NCBI GenBank assembly: GCA_938039975.1
Contig: CALHTM010000002.1
Location: 1 to 64,000 of the forward strand
From: an uncultured Candidatus Saccharibacteria bacterium
GTDB taxonomy: Bacteria; Patescibacteriota; Saccharimonadia; Saccharimonadales; Saccharimonadaceae
Length of the DNA: 64,000 nucleotides
Reading direction: 5' to 3'
Shown: positions 41,929 through 49,728 of the stretch, one piece after another
How positions within the stretch are numbered: position 1 is the stretch's first letter
How the letters are laid out: each line of letters starts with the position of its first letter
Translations under genes and position numbers: made by a program
The notes under the pieces: model-generated
Database searches by the model: none
The model's input: only the letters and a program-made list of their open reading frames with translations
Told to the model about the DNA's origin: nothing

Positions 41929-43692
41929 CTATGGATACATAATCCGCTCAATGTCGCGGGTCATCGCCGCAATTGCCGCGTAGGATTTTCCTTGAGTCAT
42001 AATTGTCATCACATAAGTACCGCGCGGATGCCGAACAATCGCCGTATCGTGTACATAATTCCACAAAAAACCAACCTTATCATAAACTTCGCGCGCTTGG
42101 CTACCCGTCGGTATGCCATAACGGTATGGGTGGTGCGACAAAGAATACAACAGCCGCTCGCGCTGCGCTCCGCTAATTAGCGAGCCGGTTTCCAATCCGA
42201 CCATGAACTTCGTCAGATCACCCGCCGACACATGAGTCGCCTGCGCGTGCGTGAAAGTCACTGCCCGCGAAAACCCTAGTCGGTAAACAAAATCGTTCAG
42301 ATTTTGCCGGCCAAATCTATCTAGCCATGCCACCGCGCATGGATTAGTACTGGCAATAGTCATCCGATCAAAACAGCCCGACACCGTCGTGTCAAGCATC
42401 GGGTCGCTCCAGCTAATTCCCCCGGCATTTATCTCATCAAACAAACGTTTAGCAACAAATAACTTATAAGTACTAGCGCTAACAACACTCTCCTCGGCAT
42501 CGGCATCTGCCGACCAACCGCTACCGCCCAGCTGGCGAATCGAGAACCAAGCACCATTACGCGCCTTATCACGTACATAAGCTCGCAAGCCATCTTCGGT
42601 AGGAGTATAGCGGTTATTATAAATTACGCTCGGCTCTAAATCAGTCATCGCCGCCAAGATCACGCCACTACCTTGGCCTCTCAGCAGATAATCAGTGACT
42701 GGTTGCACTATTGAAGCCGCATCGATTTGGCTGCCTTTCTCACCAGTGGTTCGCGAGACTTCTCGCCCGTTCTCAATATTGATATTTGTCTGGCCAGCCG
42801 GATGCCCAGCTGCTTTTGACCAATTATCAATTGAGTTTTGTAGTTTTTGCCTGTTAATCACCAGGGTCGTACCACCCTCTGTTGTTTCGCCAAACTCTAG
42901 CCACGAAGCTTTCTCAGCATTGCCAACTGCAAACGTCTGATCGGCAGCGCGAATCGTCAAAGGACGAGCCAATGCTTGCTCGGCTTGATTACGGACAGAA
43001 GCGAACGCCGTACTGCGCCGCGACGCCTCTTGTAACTTAGCGTCAATTCGAAGCTCCGTCGTGCCAGCAAATGAATACTTGGTTGTTTGCAGCACGTTTT
43101 TGATAGCTTGCGCGCTCACCAAATGTCCCGGCACATCATTAACCGCCGTTAGCTGACCGTCTTTAAACGCCACGCCAGCGTTTATTGGCGGCCGCGACAG
43201 TTGCGAACTAGTTTTTTGTGCAAAAACCTCTAATGTCGGCAGCGCGAAAGCTAGATCTAGCGTTTGCACATTTGGCAGCTGCCAAAATATCGAAAACGGC
43301 ACCAAACGCAGCCAAAAGGGATAGTTCGCCAGTCGACTCGCCATCTCTTCAGCCTTGATATCAGCACCAGCTTCACTCAGCGTATAAACACCGCTCGGTT
43401 TGCCGCCAATAATGAATTTAATTTTCGATCGCTGGAATACTAACGTCGCTTGGTTAGCCAAATCTGTCTCGCTCTGCCAACCAACCCAGCGGCCATTCAT
43501 CCGCGCTAGCGGCAGCGCACGATCAAGCGGATACAATATTTGCACAGCCAAAATCGCCGCCACAACAAAAAACGCCGCCCAAACTAACATCCGGTGGCGT
43601 TTTTGTTCTGGCATTGCCGAACGATATGTTTGTTTAACTTTTTTGTGCAGGCGTTTAGCACTTGCAGCGGCACGCACTCGCTTGTTAGTCAT
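41929..43692 (-). CDS. Secreted class A beta-lactamase-like serine hydrolase
   Basis: A 587-residue protein: basic cytoplasmic start, one membrane helix (about 34-52), a long extracytoplasmic region (60-320) that looks like two VanW/peptidoglycan-binding-type repeats (LRIDAKLQEASRR), then a beta-lactamase class A fold. Active-site motifs are SxxK as STYK (about 402), a SDN-like STN (about 447), and KTG altered to KVG (about 545). It may be a D,D-peptidase, a cell-wall hydrolase or a beta-lactamase; the altered KTG argues against a typical lactamase. A TAAAAT hexamer ends 6 nt before the start. Confidence 0.78.
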   Translation of the reverse strand: MTNKRVRAAASAKRLHKKVKQTYRSAMPEQKRHRMLVWAAFFVVAAILAVQILYPLDRALPLARMNGRWVGWQSETDLANQATLVFQRSKIKFIIGGKPSGVYTLSEAGADIKAEEMASRLANYPFWLRLVPFSIFWQLPNVQTLDLAFALPTLEVFAQKTSSQLSRPPINAGVAFKDGQLTAVNDVPGHLVSAQAIKNVLQTTKYSFAGTTELRIDAKLQEASRRSTAFASVRNQAEQALARPLTIRAADQTFAVGNAEKASWLEFGETTEGGTTLVINRQKLQNSIDNWSKAAGHPAGQTNINIENGREVSRTTGEKGSQIDAASIVQPVTDYLLRGQGSGVILAAMTDLEPSVIYNNRYTPTEDGLRAYVRDKARNGAWFSIRQLGGSGWSADADAEESVVSASTYKLFVAKRLFDEINAGGISWSDPMLDTTVSGCFDRMTIASTNPCAVAWLDRFGRQNLNDFVYRLGFSRAVTFTHAQATHVSAGDLTKFMVGLETGSLISGAQRERLLYSLSHHPYRYGIPTGSQAREVYDKVGFLWNYVHDTAIVRHPRGTYVMTIMTQGKSYAAIAAMTRDIERIMYP

Positions 43693-43698
43693 AGTTAC

Positions 43699-43704
43699 AT
43701 TTTA
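43699..43704 (-). promoter_or_regulatory. -10 element of the serine hydrolase gene, leaderless type
   Basis: TAAAAT, 6 nt before ATG 43692; no convincing -35. Confidence 0.4.
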
Positions 43705-43739
43705 GCACGCTGCAAAAACATTCATTTTAGTTTAATAGG

Positions 43740-44300
43740 CTATTTCTTGCGTTCGCGATACTCGCCCGTAGACGTGTCAACCGAAATAATATCGCCAACC
43801 TTTATAAAAGCCGGCACCTTGACAATTGCGCCCGTCTCAAGTGTCGCATCTTTCAAAACGCTGCTAGTCGTATCGCCCTTAACCACCGCCTCTGTATAGG
43901 TCACTTCCAAATAAACATTTTTTGGCATCTCGACGGTAATCACCTTACCGTCAAAGAATTGCAAAGCCAGCTCGTCGCCCTCTTTCATGAAGTTTTTAGC
44001 TTCGTCAACCAAATCGGCCGACAGCTCAAACTGCTCAAAACTATTCGGATCCATGAAAAAGAAAGCTGAACCGTCATTGTATAAATATTGGACAGTTTTG
44101 CTAGTCACCTCGGCTGGCTCAATCTTATCTTGGCCTTTAAATGTTTTGGGAATAACCGCACCAGTAATTAAATTCTTCAATTTGACATTAACGATAGAAC
44201 CGCCGCGGCCCATCACTTTCTGATTGTAGTCAATCACTCGATACGGTTGACTGTCGATTTGGCATACTACGCCTTTTTTCAAATCAGTTGGTTGATACAT
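43740..44300 (-). CDS. efp: Elongation factor P with Arg at the tip of the loop
   Basis: A 186-residue EF-P, which relieves ribosome stalling at proline runs. KOW-like domain I (TDLKKGVVCQIDSQPYRVID), two OB domains (VEMPKNVYLEVTYTEAVVKG, ATLETGAIVKVPAFIKVGD, DTSTGEYRERK). The tip of domain I reads KVMGRGGSIVNVKL: Arg32, not the Lys modified by EpmA. The ATG at 44300 follows AAAGGAG and fits the family; an upstream in-frame start adds 17 unrelated residues. Confidence 0.95.
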   Translation of the reverse strand: MYQPTDLKKGVVCQIDSQPYRVIDYNQKVMGRGGSIVNVKLKNLITGAVIPKTFKGQDKIEPAEVTSKTVQYLYNDGSAFFFMDPNSFEQFELSADLVDEAKNFMKEGDELALQFFDGKVITVEMPKNVYLEVTYTEAVVKGDTTSSVLKDATLETGAIVKVPAFIKVGDIISVDTSTGEYRERKK

Positions 44301-44371
44301 TTCATCTCCTTTTGCGTCTTTAGAAATACCCTTCAGCGCACGACAAAGCATTTCGTACGCTGGAAAATTCC

Positions 44372-44575
44372 CTAATCTCGCGTCACAAACGGTAGCAGCG
44401 CCAGATGACGCGCCCGCTTTACCTCGCGAGCCAGCATCCGCTGCAATTTAGCACTCAAGCCCGTCTTGGAAATCGGCTCGATTTGGCCGCTCACCGGACT
44501 AATATAGCGCAACAGTGTCTTCACCTCTTTATACGAGAATACTACTGGAGCATCCTTGCGCATTTTTTTTGCCAT
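44372..44575 (-). CDS. rpsR: Ribosomal protein bS18
   Basis: A 67-residue small-subunit protein: YKEVKTLLRYISPVSGQIEP, KTGLSAKLQRMLAREVKRAR, HLALLPF are family hallmarks. The N-terminal zinc Cys seen in some S18 is absent. Third gene of rpsF-ssb-rpsR, 22 nt after ssb. Confidence 0.96.
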   Translation of the reverse strand: MAKKMRKDAPVVFSYKEVKTLLRYISPVSGQIEPISKTGLSAKLQRMLAREVKRARHLALLPFVTRD

Positions 44576-44597
44576 ATTTTATAATCCTTTCTAATCG

Positions 44598-45041
44598 TTA
44601 AAATGGGATCTCGCTTAAGTCGATTGGCTTATCGTCGATATCTTCGACGACCACATCTTTGGTGCTAGTCGCTGGCGGCGGTGTCGATGCTGGTGTATTA
44701 CTGTCGTTGCGACCGCCAACAAAATTGAAGTCTTCGACAACCACCTCGACAGCCGACCGTTTATTGCCATCTTTATCCTCGTAGCTACGCTGGTCGAGCC
44801 GGCCGCTCACCAAAAGCGGCGTGCCTTTTTTGACATATTGCGAGATAATCTCGCCCGGCTTGCCCCACGCTACGCAGTTAATGAAGCTGGTCTGGTCTTG
44901 CTGCTGGCCGTCTTGGTTGCGCCAGCTACGGCTGACCGCCAAACTAAAATTAGCTACGCTCTGGCCGCTCGTCGTCGTTCGCAATTCAACATCTCGCGTC
45001 AGATTTCCCATTAATATTACTTTGTTAAACCCCTTTGCCAT
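44598..45041 (-). CDS. ssb: Single-stranded DNA-binding protein
   Basis: A 147-residue SSB: OB fold (NKVILMGNLTRDVELRTT, SFINCVAWGKPGEIISQYVKKG, LLVSGRLDQRSYEDKDGNKR), a Pro/Thr-rich linker, and an acidic tip DLSEIPF that recruits partner proteins. Between rpsF and rpsR, the common order. Confidence 0.96.
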   Translation of the reverse strand: MAKGFNKVILMGNLTRDVELRTTTSGQSVANFSLAVSRSWRNQDGQQQDQTSFINCVAWGKPGEIISQYVKKGTPLLVSGRLDQRSYEDKDGNKRSAVEVVVEDFNFVGGRNDSNTPASTPPPATSTKDVVVEDIDDKPIDLSEIPF

Positions 45042-45066
45042 GATAGATTTCCCTCCTATTTATGGC

Positions 45067-45420
45067 TTAATCTTCGCTGTTTTCAGCCTCGCGTTCAGCC
45101 GCGCGCTTCTTGGCCTCCGCCAGAGCGGCACGCGCTTTGTGATCTATCTTAACCAATAAATACCGGATAACTTCGTCGCTAATATTCAGCGCATTGTTAA
45201 TCTTGAGCGGCGCGTCTGCTGGCAGCTCGACATCCATCGACACATATACCGCAAAATCTTCGCCTTTGATGCTGTAAGCGAGGCGATTTTTGCCCCAATT
45301 GTCCTCGGCCTTAACTGAACCGCCGTTATCGGCGATCAGCTGCTTGACCTTGCTAAGCACCGCATCCAAATTCGCCTCCAAATCAGGCCGAATAAGAACC
45401 GTCAGCTCGTATTCTCTCAT
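45067..45420 (-). CDS. rpsF: Ribosomal protein bS6
   Basis: A 117-residue S6 (REYELTVLIRPDLEANLDAV, GKNRLAYSIKGEDFAVYVSMDVE, EVIRYLLVKIDHKA) with a C-terminal charged extension AALAEAKKRAAEREAENSED. AAGGAGG Shine-Dalgarno. First gene of the operon. Confidence 0.96.
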   Translation of the reverse strand: MREYELTVLIRPDLEANLDAVLSKVKQLIADNGGSVKAEDNWGKNRLAYSIKGEDFAVYVSMDVELPADAPLKINNALNISDEVIRYLLVKIDHKARAALAEAKKRAAEREAENSED

Positions 45421-45497
45421 ACATTACCTCCTTGGTATCCGTACGGATGGTTACGTTGTCTCACGCAACCTTAGGTTTAATATCGCTTAATATTATA
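45421..45497 (-). promoter_or_regulatory. rpsF promoter and structured leader
   Basis: A -10 TATAAT (45492-45497) starts a leader of about 65 nt. It holds two hairpins: GGTTgCGT/ACGTaACC (about 45447-45472) and ATCCG-TA-CGGAT (about 45436-45447), with AAGGAGG directly after. S6:S18 represses this operon through a leader structure in many bacteria; this could be that site, but I did not match it to the known motif. Confidence 0.5.
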
Positions 45498-45546
45498 CAC
45501 TATCTGCTATGAAAAAGCTAGCTTCATACGTACCCCCAGCACGGAT

Positions 45547-45578
45547 AAAGTGCCCGTTACTACACGGGCACTTTTTTA
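45547..45578. terminator. Terminator downstream of the EF-hand protein gene
   Basis: AGTGCCCGT/ACGGGCACT 9-bp stem (45549-45557 with 45564-45572), T6 on plus, weaker T-run on minus. Confidence 0.7.
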
Positions 45579-45601
45579 CCTACTCATTATTTTGAAAACT
45601 T

Positions 45602-46372
45602 TTAGTTATCCCAACGATCTTTAACCTCAGCAAGCAACTCATCTACTCGACATACTGCACCGTCGCCTGAATAGACACCCTCCTTTCTCTTGTCTACACC
45701 CTCATCTTTATTTACATAAATAGTCCAGCTCAAATCGCCCCCACACTCTTTCCCTGGAAGGCATTCAAAAGGTTCAACGCGCCCGTTTCTGTCGGAATCC
45801 CAGGAGTAATAAATCCTGCTAACAATAGCATCATCACTTTCTACAAATTTTATAGCTTTATCATAAGCAACTTTGCCATCCTTTGTTTCTATACTCCTCA
45901 ATATTGAACCGTCCTCCGAGCTAAAAGTAGCGCATAAATACGAAGCGTGACCAGCTTCGCCATATTTAGGGTTTCTTTCTTCTCGTAAACATAGTTCAAC
46001 ACTCATTCCCTCATCTCTATTATAATCCGCAGTTTCACCGACACCAGTCCCTGATGTATTGCCAGCTGGCATTCCAGCAGCTACATCAATACGAAGTGAT
46101 CTGCCGTCGCCAGTTGTATAAGAATCGCCCTCCCTAGAACCGTCTTCTCTAATTTCTTCAGCCTTATTCAAAACGACTGAACGCACGTTATCTGTCATAT
46201 CGCGCATTTGTTCATCGCTCATCGCGGGCTTATGTGCTTCATGACAGAGACCAAAAGCTACCGCAACAGATAGAGCAAGAGCACCTAGTTCCCTCGCACG
46301 GAGTTTCCACTTTTCCCCTCTGCCAGGCCGTTCAGTGCCTGCGGTAGAGCTAAACTCTCTAGTTTTGCCCAT
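45602..46372 (-). CDS. Secreted hypothetical protein with one EF-hand-like calcium loop
   Basis: A 256-residue protein. Basic N-terminus with a hydrophobic segment (about 28-42, LGALALSVAVAFGLCHEA) acts as signal or anchor; the Cys there is not in a clear lipobox. The mature part is acidic with a Gly-rich loop and five Cys. DSDRNGRVEPFE (about residues 197-208) matches the 12-residue EF-hand loop at positions 1, 3, 5, 6, 8 and 12, followed by CLPGKECGG. Family unknown. A TACGAT ends 6 nt before the start and no Shine-Dalgarno is seen. Confidence 0.65.
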   Translation of the reverse strand: MGKTREFSSTAGTERPGRGEKWKLRARELGALALSVAVAFGLCHEAHKPAMSDEQMRDMTDNVRSVVLNKAEEIREDGSREGDSYTTGDGRSLRIDVAAGMPAGNTSGTGVGETADYNRDEGMSVELCLREERNPKYGEAGHASYLCATFSSEDGSILRSIETKDGKVAYDKAIKFVESDDAIVSRIYYSWDSDRNGRVEPFECLPGKECGGDLSWTIYVNKDEGVDKRKEGVYSGDGAVCRVDELLAEVKDRWDN

Positions 46373-46533
46373 ATATTTATCGTAGCCTTTCTAACTACAG
46401 ATAATTAATTATGTAAATATCTCGATATTATACTCCATATTTGATAATTTGTCAAGCATATCGCCGCAATTATCTAGCCATTGCAATACTTGGATGCTTT
46501 ACCAGAAGATTATAATACTTTTACCATCTAATT

Positions 46534-46563
46534 TTGCAGTCAAAATCGCAATTGTGCTATGAT
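46534..46563 (+). promoter_or_regulatory. pheA promoter, leaderless type
   Basis: -35 TTGCAG (46534-46539), 18-bp spacer, -10 TATGAT (46558-46563), ending 6 nt before ATG 46570. Confidence 0.65.
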
Positions 46564-46569
46564 GCTAGA

Positions 46570-47376
46570 ATGCATGTCGCAATCCAGGGCCAAGCTGGCT
46601 CTTTCCACGACCAGGCCGCCCGCCAATGGTACGGCACTAGTGTCAAACTCGTTCCCTGCACAACGTTTAGCGAAGTTTTCGCCGCCTACGACGACGGTAG
46701 TGCCGACGCGATCGTTACAGCGGTCGAAAACACCCTATTTGGCAGCATTAACGAAGTTTACCGTTATATCGAGGAATGCAGTGCGCCGATCGTCGGCGAA
46801 ATCAAGCTGCCTATCGAGCAGACGCTCATCGGTCTGCCAAATACTAAACTCAGCGATATTACCGAGGTTTACTCTCACCCGGTAGCCCTTTCTCAATGCC
46901 GCCGCTTCCTGCAAAAGCAGCTGCCGCAGGCAACGCCAATCGAGTTTTTCGATACCGCCGCCGCTGTCGAGTTCGTCAAGCAAAATAGCTCCCGGCAATG
47001 CGCCGCTATCGCCAGCCAGACTGCCGCCGAATTATATAATTTGCCAATACTACAGCGTTCCATCCACGACAATCCCGATAATATCACCCGCTTTTTGGTA
47101 ATTGAACCGTCTAATGCGCCTGCTGATGCTAATCGTGCTTCTCTGGTTATCACCACCGACCATCAGCCTGGCGCCCTCGTCGAGGTATTACAGATATTCG
47201 CCAAGCGCCGTATCAATCTCGCCAAACTACAATCGCAGCCAATCGTCGGACAGCCTTGGAAATACAAGTTTTTTATTGTCGTCGACTGCGCTGGACAACC
47301 GCTTTATCAAGCTATCCGCGACATTGAGCGCAGCAATCACGAGGTTACTATCCTCGGCGAATATGTTGGCGCCTAG
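46570..47376 (+). CDS. pheA: Prephenate dehydratase with ACT domain
   Basis: A 268-residue enzyme that turns prephenate into phenylpyruvate. The two-lobed catalytic domain has QGQAGSFHDQAARQW, AVENTLFGSINEVYR, EVYSHPVALSQCRRFL and DNITRFLVI (the catalytic Thr-Arg-Phe). A C-terminal ACT domain (DHQPGALVEVLQIFAKRRINLAKLQSQP) senses Phe, although the usual ESRP appears as QSQP. The start at 46570 suits the family and the -10 element; the frame is open 36 nt further but without support. No other aromatic-pathway gene is in the window. Confidence 0.94.
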   Translation: MHVAIQGQAGSFHDQAARQWYGTSVKLVPCTTFSEVFAAYDDGSADAIVTAVENTLFGSINEVYRYIEECSAPIVGEIKLPIEQTLIGLPNTKLSDITEVYSHPVALSQCRRFLQKQLPQATPIEFFDTAAAVEFVKQNSSRQCAAIASQTAAELYNLPILQRSIHDNPDNITRFLVIEPSNAPADANRASLVITTDHQPGALVEVLQIFAKRRINLAKLQSQPIVGQPWKYKFFIVVDCAGQPLYQAIRDIERSNHEVTILGEYVGA

Positions 47377-47381
47377 TAATC

Positions 47382-49640
47382 CTAGAAATCGCCGCCAGCG
47401 CTAATCTCGTCCACACTAGATATCAATACCTCGCGCGGCCGCGAACCATCCGCTGGTCCGATAATACCTTGCTCTTCCATTTCTTCAATAATCCGCGCTG
47501 CTCGCGAGTACCCAATTCGTAGTTTGCGCTGCAATAACGACGTCGAGGCTTTGCGCATCTCAACGACAACTCGCACCGCATCCTTGAACATATCATCGCT
47601 ACCATTACTGCCGAAGTCCATCACCACGCCGCCTTTACCGTTCAATTGCACTGGCTGGCTAACGATTTCGTCATTATACTGCGGCGGCGCCTGCATCCGC
47701 AGCTGATCAGTAATTTTGTTCACCTCGCTATCCATTACCCAAGCGCCCTGAATACGCTTCGGCTTCGGCATACTAGCAGTTTTGATCAGCATGTCTCCCT
47801 GGCCCAGCAATTTCTCGGCGCCAGCCTGGTCGAGAATTGTCTGGCTATCGGTCTGGCTGGCCACTGTAAAGGCAATCCGCGCCGGCACATTTGCCTTGAT
47901 GAGACCGGTAATCACATCAACGCTCGGACGCTGCGTCGCTAGCACCAGATGAATACCAACCGCTCGCGCCTTCTGCGCCAAACGAACAATTAAGCCCTCG
48001 ACATCGCGCTTAGCTACCATCATCAGATCGGCCATCTCATCAATCACAATTACAATGTACGGCATTGTACCTTCATCAACTTGCTGTACATTGCCTTTTT
48101 CATCGGCAACGCCGATTTTCTTGCCTTTTGCTTTAGCCCGTTCATTGTAAGTCTTGATATCGCGCACCCGCTCTTCGGCCAGCAAGCTATAGCGACGTTC
48201 CATTTCGTTAACCGCCCATTTCAGCGCGCTCATTGTCTTTTCTGGCTCAACAATCACTGGCGTCAACAGGTGTGGAATATCCTGATACGGCGCCATCTCG
48301 ACCTGCTTCGGGTCGACAAGAATTAGCTTCATGTCGCTCGGCGCGTTACGATACAGCAAACTGCTTAGCAGCGTATTAATCATTACCGATTTACCTGATC
48401 CAGTTTGACCAGCCACCAGCAAGTGCGGCATTTTGTTAAGCTCGCCGACAAACGGCAGTCCTGAAATGTCTTTACCAATCGCAAAACTCAGCGGCTCTTT
48501 GCGGCGGCGCCATTCAGCGCTTTCTAAAATTGAACGGATACGCACGTCGGCCGCTTTCTTGTTTGGCACTTCGATACCGACAGCTTTTTTACCTGGAATC
48601 GGCGCCTCCATGCGCAAGCTCGACGCCGCCAGATTCAGCGCAATATTGGTCTCTAGCGCAGTAATCTTGCTCAATTTAATACCCGCCGGCGGCCGCAACG
48701 TATACTGAGTCACTTTCGGGCCGATATTGGCGCCTTCCATATCGACATTAATGTTAAATTCACGCAAAGTGTCTTGAATAATGCGCGCGTTCTGCTTGAT
48801 ATCGCCCGCATCAGCTGGCGCTTCCTTCTTCTCTAGCAAATCAAGGCTCGGAAATTGCCAGTTCGGGTCGCTAACCGCCAGCATCGCCATTTTGTCGTCG
48901 CGATCAGCTTCGGCTTTTTTAGCTTGCGGTTTGATTTTAAGCTTCGCACTTTGCTTGCTGTCATCTTGCGACACCGTCGGTACGCCTTCATTGAGCTTGA
49001 AATCATCCATCTTGCCGTGATCATCCTCGGCAGCTTTGCGCATAACCTGGACATTAGCTTCGTTCTCTGCCTTTTCGTTGCTAGATACTGCTGTCTTGAA
49101 CATTCCTGCGATATCACTAAACCGCAGTTGCAACACAAACAATAGCGTAATCGCAATCAGCAAAATATAAATAAAAACACCGACTGGTATATTGACCAGC
49201 GACAAGACGACCGAATTCAATCCATCACCAACAACACCGCCAGTCGACGGCGCACCCTTTTCACGAAACAGCCCGAATAGGCCGCTAAACCAAACAACTA
49301 TCAAAATTGAGGCAAATTTCATGACTGCTGGCAATCGGTTGTTTTCGGCGCCAAATATTCTAACAGCTACATACAAACCGACAACTGGCACTATATAAAC
49401 CGCCCAGCCAATCGTTCGCTTAGACACTTCTAGCATTTGATTAAGCAACGGACCGCCCGCACCGAACCACGATACCACCAGTAATGCCGATAGCGCCATC
49501 AACAGCACCGCCGCAACCTGCGGCCAAAACCCAGAGGGTACTTCATGCTGCGGGGCTGGTGCTTTCGCTGCTTTGCTAGCGCGTGCTGTACGAGTTGTTT
49601 TAGTCGATTTTCGAGTTCGCGTCGTCTTTTTCTTTGCCAT
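47382..49640 (-). CDS. ftsK: DNA translocase FtsK/SpoIIIE
   Basis: A 752-residue septal DNA pump. Basic N-terminus, four membrane helices (about 38-180), a charged linker (190-270), then the alpha/beta motor with Walker A GQTGSGKSVMI (about 413-423), VVIDEMADLMMV (Walker B), THLVLATQRPSVDVITGLIKANVPARIAF. The C-terminal gamma winged helix (LLQRKLRIGYSRAARIIEEM) reads KOPS-like signals. Likely partner of the Xer recombinase. Convergent with pheA, 5 nt apart. Confidence 0.96.
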   Translation of the reverse strand: MAKKKTTRTRKSTKTTRTARASKAAKAPAPQHEVPSGFWPQVAAVLLMALSALLVVSWFGAGGPLLNQMLEVSKRTIGWAVYIVPVVGLYVAVRIFGAENNRLPAVMKFASILIVVWFSGLFGLFREKGAPSTGGVVGDGLNSVVLSLVNIPVGVFIYILLIAITLLFVLQLRFSDIAGMFKTAVSSNEKAENEANVQVMRKAAEDDHGKMDDFKLNEGVPTVSQDDSKQSAKLKIKPQAKKAEADRDDKMAMLAVSDPNWQFPSLDLLEKKEAPADAGDIKQNARIIQDTLREFNINVDMEGANIGPKVTQYTLRPPAGIKLSKITALETNIALNLAASSLRMEAPIPGKKAVGIEVPNKKAADVRIRSILESAEWRRRKEPLSFAIGKDISGLPFVGELNKMPHLLVAGQTGSGKSVMINTLLSSLLYRNAPSDMKLILVDPKQVEMAPYQDIPHLLTPVIVEPEKTMSALKWAVNEMERRYSLLAEERVRDIKTYNERAKAKGKKIGVADEKGNVQQVDEGTMPYIVIVIDEMADLMMVAKRDVEGLIVRLAQKARAVGIHLVLATQRPSVDVITGLIKANVPARIAFTVASQTDSQTILDQAGAEKLLGQGDMLIKTASMPKPKRIQGAWVMDSEVNKITDQLRMQAPPQYNDEIVSQPVQLNGKGGVVMDFGSNGSDDMFKDAVRVVVEMRKASTSLLQRKLRIGYSRAARIIEEMEEQGIIGPADGSRPREVLISSVDEISAGGDF

Positions 49641-49687
49641 AACCGTTACCTATTGTACTCTGTTTATATCTAAAAGGATATACTACT

Positions 49688-49716
49688 ATTGTAGCATAAA
49701 TTACTACAAAAAGCAA
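49688..49716 (-). promoter_or_regulatory. ftsK promoter
   Basis: Minus strand: -35 TTGCTT (49711-49716), 17-bp spacer, -10 TACAAT (49688-49693). A second TACAAT lies 11 nt before the ATG. Confidence 0.65.
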
Positions 49717-49728
49717 TAGCGCTATCTG

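Noticed and set aside
42440..42560. Antibiotic resistance gene call for the serine hydrolase
   Set aside because: KTG is altered and the protein has a large wall-binding-like N-terminal part, so a resistance label is not supported.
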